Under the pieces are notes generated by a model. It was not told the origin of the DNA and searched no databases. It was given only the letters and a program-made list of their open reading frames with translations. Below, piece after piece: positions 1 to 7,870 of a stretch of DNA of 64,000 nt. Within the stretch, counting starts at the first letter, position 1. Each line of letters opens with the position of its first letter. A program made the translations under genes and the position numbers. Origin of the DNA: Marixanthomonas spongiae (GTDB taxonomy: Bacteria > Bacteroidota > Bacteroidia > Flavobacteriales > Flavobacteriaceae); the NCBI RefSeq assembly GCF_003095375.1, contig NZ_QEHR01000004.1:248001-312000 (forward strand), written 5' to 3'.

Positions 1-3000
1 CTTGTGGATTTCAGGGGTTTTAAAACGGGTTAAATCCAACAACCCTTCATCGACCATCGCCAACGTGTAGGTCATGGGTTTGTTGTTTGCTTCGGAAACC
101 TTTACGGTAAAATTCTCCTCCGGCTTCAATACGTTGGGCATATTGATTTCAGGTTTTAGCACAGTTGAAGCATCTTCCACCAAAATAGGAATCACGCCAT
201 ACAACCGGATGGGCAGATCGTTTTTGGTCTGTTCATGGGGCTGCAGCAAAGAAATGTTTACATATATATTGGGTGTCATTTCCTTGGTAAGGCGAATGGC
301 GGCTTTGGTTTCGCCTTTTTTGGTCTCTATCCAATGGGTGGCCAATACTTCGGTACCGTTTTCCACACTGATCAATGCCCGGCCTTCACTACCAGATGGG
401 AAGGTGATAAACGCTTCTTCGCCTACATTATATTTTTCTTTATCTGCGGAAAAAACCAACATTTTGGCACTTTCGGCCTCGCCATCAACTGGGGCTTTCC
501 ACCAGTTTCGGTAAAAATAGGCAACACGGCCCGTGGCGTGCCCTGATTTTTTATCGATGACCCGAATTAAATACCGGCCGCCTTCTTCTTCAGGAATGTT
601 GATGGTAAAATTAGCCTTTCCTTTGCTGTTGGTAGTAACCTTAAAATCTTTTACCGGTTTGTGGACGGTGGCGTTTTCATACCTTGATAAATTATCGTTC
701 CCACGGTTCCACCACCAGCGCCATTCTATCCTGAAAACCTTTACTTCTACTTCGCGGTTGGGGCTGGCATTGCCTTGGGCATCGACAGTTGCCACATCGA
801 ACACCGTGTTTTCATCGGTAAAATAAGAACCGTATTTATGGGCTTCGGGCGAGCGCAAGCCTACAAAATGTGAGTAAGGCGCTAAATTTTTACTAAACAC
901 ATCGATTGAAAAATCGCCGCCTCCTTCAAACACCTTCGTTAAAAAAGTAGCTTGGAGCATGCCGGGTGCTTTGCCGCTGACTTCAAAATCTTTTGAAAAC
1001 GACGTAGTTCCTTTCGAAGAAAGTTTCGTATCCAACACCGGGATTTCCACTTCATTGAACGTGCGAACTGGATCGTTAAACTGATAGTTCGGGTAATTTT
1101 TGAACGCAGTGGAGGTTGTTCTAAGTGTAGCGTCCATTTCAATTTTCAAGTTCCGGGCTGGAGCGCCGTGTAACCACGCGGCATTCGCCGTCCCCTTTAT
1201 CGGTTTGCTGGCATCGAGGATGTCATCATCAAAATCCAATTTTATTTTTAAACGGTTGGGTTTTACCGTGGCAACTTTTAGGCTTTTGGTAAACTGCACG
1301 CCACCAACGGTTACCGTAGCATTCCAATTGCCGGTCGGGGCACTGGGCTGGGTGGGGATGGGGAAGTAATAAAAACCTTCTTTGCTTCTGAACATCCCGC
1401 TTTCTCCCCCTCTGCCTTCGGCATCTCCTCCAAAAGGGGAGAATTTTGTTCCGTTCAACACACTTCGTTGGACTAGTTTTCCTCGGGCGTCGGTTACTTC
1501 TAGTTTTACGGGATGGTTTTTTGGTAATGGATTGGCCACATCGCTGAGTACAAAGGTTAAGTGTATGCTGTCACCCGGACGGTGAACGCCACGCTCGGTA
1601 TATAAAAATCCTTTGATGCCTTTTTGCAATTGTTTTCCGGAAACATCAAACTTGCTCATGGACAGTGCTTTTCCGTCTTCCAATTTGGCGTAGGCGTAAT
1701 TTTTTCCCTTTTGTGCCACGGCAAAAGCGATGTTTTTTTCGCTATCGTAAAGCGTCATCCCTTCGGCATCTGTGGTAACAGTTTCCACCAATTGCTGTTG
1801 GTAATTATAGAGCTTGATCTTAACGCCACTTTCGGGTTTGGTGGTCACTAAATTGTTCGTGATAAAATGATAGGAGCGGTTGCTGCTTTCCTTAACGATC
1901 AAACCCAGATCGCTGCCTATTACATTACTGCTTATTATTCGGTCTTGATTATAATAGGCAGCGTGGCACGGGTTATCCCTTTCTTGCCAATTGTAGGTGT
2001 AATCGCGCCAACGGTAAATCTCGTTGTTCCAATATTTTTCTTCTTGTTCGTCTTCATAGGTATCATCAGCGTTTGCGTAATAGTCATCTTCTTCTGTTGC
2101 TTCAGTAGTATTTCCGCTACAATCGTAGGTCGTATAGCTCTTTTTAAAACTGAGTTCCACGCGATAGATGGCACCGGGATCGGCTTTAAAGAATTCTGAA
2201 AGGTTTAAGGCGTGGGCTTTCCATGTGCTGTTGCTGCCTACGGAATTTTCAGTGAGGTTGATGGTCTTTTTGGCAATACGCCTTCCTACGCGTTTTATAT
2301 CATAAACATTATTGCTGTTCAGGTCTGCGGTTTGTAAATATTGAAGGATGTTGTCTTGGTATATTTTTATGATGCGCACATCGATGGCCGAAAGGTTGAC
2401 CGTTTCAAAATAAAAGGGCGTGGAAGTGGCATTGGGCAAAACAGTTCCTTTTGAAATAAGCCGGACGGCAGGTTTGAGTTCTTCAAAAGAAACGAGTTCA
2501 GAAAATTCTTTTTTCAAGCCGAAATTTTCAATGTTTTTAATGCCGTTGAACACCGTTACCCGGGCATCTCCGGTAATTCGGGTGCTTGGGTAGATATTTA
2601 ATACGTTGCCGTTTACCTCATAACTTAAATTTTGAATGCTATCAATAGTGACTAGTCCTGCAAAATCTTGATTTTCCTTCAACGGGTCGGAAAAATTAAT
2701 GGCAAGTGAAGTCTGTGGCGAAAGGGTGCTTTCTACATCGATCACCGTAAAATTGTTTTGGCCTGGAATTTTGAACGTGTTTTCGCCCTTTGTTTCAGCA
2801 TCGATGGCATCGCCGTTCCAGCTTATTTTGATTTCTGAATCGTCCATTTTTCGTTGGATGCTGTCTATGGTAAAACTGAAATAAGTGGCATAGTCCCCTT
2901 CCGAAGGCCATTGGAGTTTCAGTTTTTTGTCGCCCTGGTTTACCTGAACCAATTTTTTGGCTTTTTCCAATGTAATGATATCTGAAGTTTCCAGATATCC

Positions 3001-3462
3001 GTTTATATACTGCCATTTTTTGCTGTACGATTGCAGGTTGCCCAGATCAACTTTAAAATTGGGGGTGATGGTCTTAAAACTGAAGGTATAATCTTTAAAT
3101 TCTTTTTCAACGTTGTCATACAGCTTGCTCAGTTTGACCGTGATGGTATATTCAGTGTCGGGCTTTAAATATTCGGCAGGTGTAAAGACGAGTGTGCGCC
3201 CATTTTCAATAGTGAGGGTGCCTTCGGTTGACGGAGAAATGGTGAGGTATTTTCGGTCTATTTCCTGGGTAAGTTCAAATTGGTCCAACGGTTTTTGCAG
3301 TTCGATGCGAATGGGATCTGCAATGCTTTTGTTTCCGTAGGTGTTGTATGAAATATAATCTTTAAACTTAAAAAGGTTGTCGGTTTCAGAAGGTTTTTTG
3401 TCGCCGCAAGCGGAAAGAAATAAAATGGCAATCAGGGCTAGAAAAAAAGACAGGTTTCTCAT
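1..3462 (-). CDS. Alpha-2-macroglobulin family lipoprotein (C-terminus beyond window)
   Basis: Reading leftwards from ATG at 3462 there is an open frame of 1154 codons that runs off the window start, so the C-terminal part (including any thioester motif and the TED domain) is not visible. The N-terminus is a lipoprotein signal with lipobox LSAC (Cys19), followed by Ig-like and macroglobulin-type beta domains. The segment near residue 540 reads RGVHRPGDSIHLT and the last visible residues read VDEGLLDLTRFKTPEIHK, both typical of bacterial alpha-2-macroglobulins. In other bacteria these proteins are periplasmic or outer-membrane protease traps, often next to a penicillin-binding protein. Residues about 673-687 are an in-frame repeat insertion (see the repeat at 1401-1443). 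No perfect TAnnTTTG promoter is visible upstream. The family assignment is firm; the protease-trap role is inferred. Confidence 0.9.
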   Translation of the reverse strand, partial: MRNLSFFLALIAILFLSACGDKKPSETDNLFKFKDYISYNTYGNKSIADPIRIELQKPLDQFELTQEIDRKYLTISPSTEGTLTIENGRTLVFTPAEYLKPDTEYTITVKLSKLYDNVEKEFKDYTFSFKTITPNFKVDLGNLQSYSKKWQYINGYLETSDIITLEKAKKLVQVNQGDKKLKLQWPSEGDYATYFSFTIDSIQRKMDDSEIKISWNGDAIDAETKGENTFKIPGQNNFTVIDVESTLSPQTSLAINFSDPLKENQDFAGLVTIDSIQNLSYEVNGNVLNIYPSTRITGDARVTVFNGIKNIENFGLKKEFSELVSFEELKPAVRLISKGTVLPNATSTPFYFETVNLSAIDVRIIKIYQDNILQYLQTADLNSNNVYDIKRVGRRIAKKTINLTENSVGSNSTWKAHALNLSEFFKADPGAIYRVELSFKKSYTTYDCSGNTTEATEEDDYYANADDTYEDEQEEKYWNNEIYRWRDYTYNWQERDNPCHAAYYNQDRIISSNVIGSDLGLIVKESSNRSYHFITNNLVTTKPESGVKIKLYNYQQQLVETVTTDAEGMTLYDSEKNIAFAVAQKGKNYAYAKLEDGKALSMSKFDVSGKQLQKGIKGFLYTERGVHRPGDSIHLTFVLSDVANPLPKNHPVKLEVTDARGKLVQRSVLNGTKFSPFGGDAEGRGGESGMFRSKEGFYYFPIPTQPSAPTGNWNATVTVGGVQFTKSLKVATVKPNRLKIKLDFDDDILDASKPIKGTANAAWLHGAPARNLKIEMDATLRTTSTAFKNYPNYQFNDPVRTFNEVEIPVLDTKLSSKGTTSFSKDFEVSGKAPGMLQATFLTKVFEGGGDFSIDVFSKNLAPYSHFVGLRSPEAHKYGSYFTDENTVFDVATVDAQGNASPNREVEVKVFRIEWRWWWNRGNDNLSRYENATVHKPVKDFKVTTNSKGKANFTINIPEEEGGRYLIRVIDKKSGHATGRVAYFYRNWWKAPVDGEAESAKMLVFSADKEKYNVGEEAFITFPSGSEGRALISVENGTEVLATHWIETKKGETKAAIRLTKEMTPNIYVNISLLQPHEQTKNDLPIRLYGVIPILVEDASTVLKPEINMPNVLKPEENFTVKVSEANNKPMTYTLAMVDEGLLDLTRFKTPEIHK
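1401..1443. repeat. C-rich palindromic repeat inserted in frame in the A2M gene
   Basis: A 43-base element with the arms TTTCTCCCCCTCTGCC and AAAAGGGGAGAA lies inside the coding sequence. On the coding strand it adds the residues FSPFGGDAEGRGGE without breaking the frame. Related CCCCT/AGGGG palindromes occur between genes at 3661, 17626 and 17710. The stretch is rich in Gly and unlike the surrounding beta-domain sequence. Confidence 0.7.
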
Positions 3463-3724
3463 AATCGATGGTTTTTTCGTTCTTAAAATTAAATAGAATA
3501 GCGGCTAACGACAAACAAATATGTTGCTATTATAGCAATAAAATATCCCTGAATGTAGGGGTTTTGAATTTTGAATGTTTTGGAAGGGAGTTATTTGAGT
3601 AACGAAAAATTGTTTTTGTTTCGTATTTTAAAATCTAAGATTTGGGAAGGGTTTAACAAGTCCCCCTCCCGACCTCCCCTGAGGGAGAGAAGTAAATTAT
3701 TTACTCTAAATGCTAATCTTTAAA
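3463..3724. other. Intergenic region with a C-rich repeat
   Basis: This 262-base gap separates the A2M gene from the ABM/peptidase pair, both on the minus strand. It is AT-rich apart from the element at 3661-3691, which reads TCCCCCTCCCGACC then CTGAGGGAGAGAAG and belongs to the same family as the copies at 1401 and 17626. No open frame with coding character was seen. Confidence 0.5.
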
Positions 3725-4036
3725 TTACTTTTGCCACTCATATTCCCGTTCCACTTTGCAGATTCTTATTCTATACCAAGAATACCATTGTTTTTTACCT
3801 AATTTTTGTGCCATTTGGTGGTCTAAATTAGCTTTCCAATTTATAATGGCTTGCTGATTTTCCCAATAACTTACTGTTATCCCTATTTCTGAACGATCAG
3901 TTTCAATGCCTAAATACCCTGGTTGTTGTTTTGCAAGGTTCTCCATGGTTTGAGCCATTTCATCATATCCTTCTATGGTTTCCGTTTGCTGACTGGTAAA
4001 GATGACTGCGTAGTACGATGAGCCTTTATTACTCAT
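3725..4036 (-). CDS. Antibiotic biosynthesis monooxygenase (ABM) domain protein
   Basis: A 103-residue protein forming a single ferredoxin-like ABM fold: a beta strand YYAVIFTS, a helix GYDEMAQTMENLAKQQPG, then YLGIETDRSEIGITVSYWENQQAIINWK. Proteins of this class are small dimeric oxygenases or heme- or quinone-interacting proteins, and many have no known substrate. The start ATG overlaps the end of the upstream isoaspartyl peptidase gene by 8 bases, so the two are probably translated from one message. There is no signal peptide, so it should be cytoplasmic. The specific reaction cannot be told from the sequence. Confidence 0.8.
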   Translation of the reverse strand: MSNKGSSYYAVIFTSQQTETIEGYDEMAQTMENLAKQQPGYLGIETDRSEIGITVSYWENQQAIINWKANLDHQMAQKLGKKQWYSWYRIRICKVEREYEWQK

Positions 4037-5099
4037 TATAAATGCCTATTTTTAAATCGCCTTCCGCATTCATAGTAGCACGGTACATCCCAGCGGTGTT
4101 GAATTCCATGGAGACATTTCCGTCTTTATCAATGGCAACAATGCCACCATCGCCGCCTAGATTTGGCAGTTTTTCTTGAATAACCTCTTCCGCAGCTTCC
4201 TGAAGCGTTACGCCTTTGTATTCCATCATAGCCGAAATGTCGTGAGCCACCATCCCACGGATGAAATATTCGCCCCATCCGGTTGAAGATACGGCACAGG
4301 TAGCGTTGTTGGCGTACGTCCCGGCGCCGATAATAGGTGCGTCGCCAATACGGTTCCAACGCTTGTTTGTCATGCCTCCGGTGGAAGTTCCAGCGGCGAG
4401 GTTTCCGTTTTTGTCCAAAGCGGCACAACCAACGGTTCCGAATTTTGAGTCTTTAATAAAAGGATCTTCGGCAAAGGAAACTTTTGAATCGTGATCCAGT
4501 TCTGTCTTTTCCTTTTCTTTTATGCGTTGCAATGACTGAAACCTTTTTTCGGTATAAAAATAGGAAGGATCCATCATTTCAAAGCCCTGTTCTTTAGCAA
4601 AGCGTTCGGCCCCTTGTCCGCTAAGCAATACGTGTGGCGAATTGTTCATCACGGCCAAGGCCAAATCGATTGGGTTTTTAATGTGGGTAACTCCCGCAAC
4701 CGCCCCTGCATTTAATGTGGCACCATCCATAACTGAGGCATCCAGTTCATTGGTTTCTTCATGAGTAAAAACAGCACCTTTTCCAGCATTGAACAAAGAC
4801 GAGTTTTCCATCACGTTAATGGTTTTGGTAACGGCTTCCATGGCTGTACCGCCATTTTTTAAAATGTCGTGGCCTGTTTTTATGGCTTCTTCCAATTTCA
4901 GTTTATACACGTTTTCAAGCGAATCGCTCATGTTTTTCTTTAGGATGGTTCCGGCACCACCATGGATTACAATCCCGAAATTTGGAGTTGGGTATTGTTC
5001 TATTTGTGGTGATTTTTCAGAAATTTCTGACTCATTTTTTTCGTTTTTACAGCTAAAAAGCACAAAAAATACGATTAAAAGTGTTAAAATTTTTCTCAT
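4029..5099 (-). CDS. Isoaspartyl peptidase / plant-type L-asparaginase, lipoprotein
   Basis: A 356-residue Ntn-hydrolase of the asparaginase-2 family. It should cleave itself before Thr222 in the motif GTVGCAALDKNG, giving alpha and beta chains with Thr222 as nucleophile; AAGTSTGG (235-242) is the conserved substrate-binding stretch. The N-terminus is MRKILTLLIVFFVLFSC, a lipoprotein signal with Cys17 as the lipidation site, so it acts in the periplasm or at a membrane, hydrolysing beta-aspartyl dipeptides or asparagine. The mature part starts at about FGIVIHGGAG (41-50). It is first in a two-gene unit with the ABM protein. Length and motifs are complete. Confidence 0.93.
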   Translation of the reverse strand: MRKILTLLIVFFVLFSCKNEKNESEISEKSPQIEQYPTPNFGIVIHGGAGTILKKNMSDSLENVYKLKLEEAIKTGHDILKNGGTAMEAVTKTINVMENSSLFNAGKGAVFTHEETNELDASVMDGATLNAGAVAGVTHIKNPIDLALAVMNNSPHVLLSGQGAERFAKEQGFEMMDPSYFYTEKRFQSLQRIKEKEKTELDHDSKVSFAEDPFIKDSKFGTVGCAALDKNGNLAAGTSTGGMTNKRWNRIGDAPIIGAGTYANNATCAVSSTGWGEYFIRGMVAHDISAMMEYKGVTLQEAAEEVIQEKLPNLGGDGGIVAIDKDGNVSMEFNTAGMYRATMNAEGDLKIGIYNE

Positions 5100-5305
5100 A
5101 CGACCTTCGGTTTTAAGATATACGAATATAACGGAAATTTCACTGTTTACGGTGGCTGACCAAAGTTTTAACTAAGTTTCAGAATGGTGAAACAATTCTA
5201 TTTTATCGATTAAAGACATAAATAAATCGATAAAGTGTAATTTTTTGTAAGATTTTTTCTATATTTGAATCAGCATCATGCCCCAAATTTGATGCCCCCG
5301 TACTT

Positions 5306-5812
5306 ATGAATCTACTTAAAACCAGCCTACTGGCTATGGTACTTTTTTGTACTGTGACCTCTTGTAGCAAAGACACCGAGGTAGTCGTTGAGGAGACTAC
5401 CGATTACACCATTGATTTAAACCTTGCCAACGAAACCGATTGGGAAATGGCAAACGAAATTTTAGATTTAATCAATCAGCACCGGTCTTCCCAAGGTCTT
5501 GCGCTTCTTAAAAGCGACCAGCAATACGCTTCTGCTTATGCAGTAGACCATACGTTGTACATGATCGACTTGGAAGAAATCAACCACGACCATTTTGATG
5601 TCAGGAAAAAAGCGCTCAAAAAGAGAGGCGCCAAAATTGTTGGCGAAAACGTTGCTTTTGGTTACCCAACTGCCGAAGAGGTTGTCAATGCGTGGTTAAA
5701 CAGCGAAGGGCACCGTCAAAATATTGAAGGTGATTTTACCCACTCCGGTTTTGGCGTTATTGAAGCGCCCGACGGACGGGTTTATTTCACCCAGCTCTTC
5801 TATAAAAAATAA
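5306..5812 (+). CDS. CAP (SCP-like) domain lipoprotein
   Basis: A 168-residue secreted protein. Residues 1-20 are a lipoprotein signal ending TSC (Cys20). The CAP domain covers about residues 48-167, with His82, Glu114 (in GENVAFG) and His136 (in WLNSEGHRQNIEG) at the positions of the CAP cavity residues. Bacterial CAP proteins are extracytoplasmic, and their function is mostly unknown; this one is YkwD/PR-1-like. A TATATTTG box (5260-5267) lies about 40 bases before the start and may be the -7 element, although no well-spaced -33 box was found. It is probably monocistronic. Confidence 0.88.
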   Translation: MNLLKTSLLAMVLFCTVTSCSKDTEVVVEETTDYTIDLNLANETDWEMANEILDLINQHRSSQGLALLKSDQQYASAYAVDHTLYMIDLEEINHDHFDVRKKALKKRGAKIVGENVAFGYPTAEEVVNAWLNSEGHRQNIEGDFTHSGFGVIEAPDGRVYFTQLFYKK

Positions 5813-5839
5813 GACTCCCTTTTTTGTTTATAGCTTTTG

Positions 5840-5870
5840 CCGTATTTTTATGGAAACCTTAAAAATACGG
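5840..5870 (+). promoter_or_regulatory. Perfect 11-bp inverted repeat next to the dioxygenase start
   Basis: CCGTATTTTTA (5840-5850) and TAAAAATACGG (5860-5870) are exact inverted copies with a 9-base loop. The structure ends two bases before the ATG of the dioxygenase gene at 5873 and begins 27 bases after the CAP gene stop. There is no T-run after it, so it is not a standard terminator. It could mask the start codon in RNA or be an operator in DNA. Confidence 0.5.
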
Positions 5871-5872
5871 CT

Positions 5873-6412
5873 ATGGCTATTCAAAAACCTTTCAATCTCA
5901 ACAATTGGTTAGAAAAAAACAGGGAAGCACTCAAACCCCCGGTGGGCAACAAAAACCTGTATAAAGATGCCGACGATTATATCGTGATGGTTGTTGCTGG
6001 TCCCAACGCTCGGAAAGACTACCATTATAACGAAACCGAAGAACTTTTTTACCAGTTGGAAGGCGAAATTGAAGTTTATGTTCAAGACGAAGGCGAAAAG
6101 AAAACCATGAAATTGGGCCCTGGTGATATGTATTTGCATCCCGCCAAAGTACCACACTCGCCGGTCCGGCATGAAAATTCCATTGGGCTGGTAGTCGAAC
6201 GAAAACGCAAAGACCTGGACGTAAAAGACGGGCTGCTCTGGTTTTGCGACAACTGCAACAATAAGTTATACGAAGTATATTTTGAGCTGGATGATATTGA
6301 AAAAGATTTTCTGAAACATTTTAAACACTTTTACAATTCCAAAGAACTGCGCACTTGCGATAATTGTGGCGAGGTAATGGAAACAGATGAACGGTTTACT
6401 ACGGATGAGTAA
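5873..6412 (+). CDS. nbaC: 3-hydroxyanthranilate 3,4-dioxygenase
   Basis: A 179-residue cupin dioxygenase that opens the ring of 3-hydroxyanthranilate in tryptophan/kynurenine degradation and quinolinate synthesis. Metal ligands are His51, Glu57 and His95; Arg47 and Arg99 fit the substrate-carboxylate-binding arginines of the bacterial enzyme. A rubredoxin-like second metal site is present as CDNC (125-128) and CDNC (162-165). The ATG at 5873 is chosen because MAIQKPFNLNNWL matches the family start; an upstream ATG at 5837 would place the inverted repeat inside the protein. No other kynurenine-pathway gene is in the window. Confidence 0.95.
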   Translation: MAIQKPFNLNNWLEKNREALKPPVGNKNLYKDADDYIVMVVAGPNARKDYHYNETEELFYQLEGEIEVYVQDEGEKKTMKLGPGDMYLHPAKVPHSPVRHENSIGLVVERKRKDLDVKDGLLWFCDNCNNKLYEVYFELDDIEKDFLKHFKHFYNSKELRTCDNCGEVMETDERFTTDE

Positions 6413-6679
6413 AAAGCTTTAGAAGAAACAGGACTTTTGTATAATTGAGTTTATATATAAGTTGTGCATAATTCCCCAAACAAGAAAAACCCCATAATTT
6501 CTTGAGCTAAGGTCCTGAGAAGGTCTGAACGGTTAAAAAAACCTGGAAAAAGAAAAATTATAATCAATTGATTATCAACACCTAAATTTAATATTAGTTA
6601 GGGTTTGAAATCCACAAATACCAGAATAGCTCAAAAGAACTTTAAACAGAAGTTCTGTTTTAAATTTTAAAAATAAATC
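6413..6679. other. Intergenic region with two small palindromes
   Basis: AT-rich gap of 267 bases. It holds a 16-base perfect palindrome ATAATCAATTGATTAT (6560-6575) and an inverted repeat AAACAGAA-G-TTCTGTTT (6644-6660) that ends 20 bases before the next start codon. Either could be a regulator site for the small membrane protein. No coding frame was recognised. Confidence 0.4.
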
Positions 6680-6919
6680 ATGGATAATAAAGTAAAATAT
6701 ATTTTACAGGTGTTGGGATGGCTATTACTTGGAATGGGAATTGTACTGGTTGCTTTGGAAATATTGGCAATGAATGGAATTATTCAATTACATATTGATT
6801 TTTTTAGACTCAATTTAGATTCAGAAACCGAGCGTGTTAATTGGCTTATTGGTTGGACAATTGCAATTATAGCCGGTTTAGTCCTCTTGTACCTAACAAA
6901 AGAAAGAAAAACTAAATAA
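6680..6919 (+). CDS. Small two-helix membrane protein, unknown
   Basis: A 79-residue protein that I do not recognise. It has two clear membrane segments, about residues 9-32 (VLGWLLLGMGIVLVALEIL) and 53-72 (LIGWTIAIIAGLVLLYLT), with a 20-residue connecting part rich in acidic and polar residues, and a basic C-terminal end KERKTK. Both hydrophobic segments and the ATG start preceded by an AT-rich leader support a real gene. It stands alone between two intergenic regions of 200 bases or more. Confidence 0.6.
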   Translation: MDNKVKYILQVLGWLLLGMGIVLVALEILAMNGIIQLHIDFFRLNLDSETERVNWLIGWTIAIIAGLVLLYLTKERKTK

Positions 6920-7122
6920 ACGCCTAATATTAGTGTATTTGTTTATATGGTCGAAAAATGTAATTCAAAAACTGTTCAAATTAAATTCAACAATATATAT
7001 GAGCAATAACGGCTGAAGTGGTGAATCGAAGGTCTGTGCATTTAATAAACTTTTGTAGTAGCGGGACAAGTAACCGCTTTGAAATCCGCTTCTGCCCTTA
7101 TACCCAATCTTTATAAATCCCA

Positions 7123-7743
7123 GTGACCAAAATAACCCACTTCATAACCAAACTCTCCAAACAAGTTGTCCCTACAACAACCGAAAATTTCTATTTCGGA
7201 AATTCAAAAGCGGCGGCCATCCGAAGGCATAACCTAACGCTTTATTTAACAAAGATGCTTAAAATCAACCCCACGACCTTATTGTTGGGGGAAGCACCCA
7301 GCTACAAAGGCTGCAGCCTTACCGGAATTCCGTTTACGAGCGAACGTATCTTGACCGAAACCCCATTCTATAAAGATCAAGGATTCAAATGCATTGATGA
7401 TTCCAAAGCATTGGACAGCGAACAATCGGCCACCATTGTATGGAACGAGCTGCAAAATTATGTCGAAAAACCGCTTAACTGGAATATTTTCCCGTTTCAC
7501 CCACATAAACCCGGCAACAAAAAAACCAACCGAACCCCCAACAAAGCCGAGCTGGAATTAGGCGCCAATTTTTTAAATGAACTACTGGCTATTTTTACCA
7601 TTGATAAAATTATAGCCTTGGGCCGAAAACCCGAATCGCAACTCAACCACTTGGGCTATACGTATGCGTATGTTCGGCATCCTGCACAGGGCGGAAAAAA
7701 CGAATTTGTAGCAGGCCTAAAGGCCGAACTCAAGGAAAACTAA
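7123..7743 (+). CDS. Uracil-DNA glycosylase superfamily protein
   Basis: A 206-residue protein of the uracil-DNA glycosylase superfamily. The first active-site motif reads GEAPSYKGCSLTGIPFT (56-72), a middle motif NIFPFHPH lies at 121-128, and the second active-site motif is HPAQGG (186-191). It should remove uracil or damaged bases from DNA, or be a related enzyme of unproved specificity. The start is a GTG (7123); the N-terminal segment down to RRHNLTLYL is typical of the family, while the next ATG (7255) would remove it. No partner genes are adjacent. Confidence 0.75.
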   Translation: MTKITHFITKLSKQVVPTTTENFYFGNSKAAAIRRHNLTLYLTKMLKINPTTLLLGEAPSYKGCSLTGIPFTSERILTETPFYKDQGFKCIDDSKALDSEQSATIVWNELQNYVEKPLNWNIFPFHPHKPGNKKTNRTPNKAELELGANFLNELLAIFTIDKIIALGRKPESQLNHLGYTYAYVRHPAQGGKNEFVAGLKAELKEN

Positions 7744-7870
7744 CATCATACTGCTTCCATTTCAAATTCTAACTACTATTCCGTACCTTCGCCCTTCGAT
7801 TATCACTCAGGGTAAACTCAAGAGTTAACTCAGTTAAATTAGCTAAAAAAATTATTTAAAAACATAAAAT

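Noticed and set aside
74-3340. Many small frames on the plus strand opposite the A2M gene
   Set aside because: The minus strand has one continuous 1154-codon frame with A2M motifs; the others are shadows.
3725-4036. Heme-degrading monooxygenase (IsdG-type) as a specific name
   Set aside because: The ABM fold is clear, but the Asn/Trp/His residues of heme-degrading enzymes cannot be assigned by eye.
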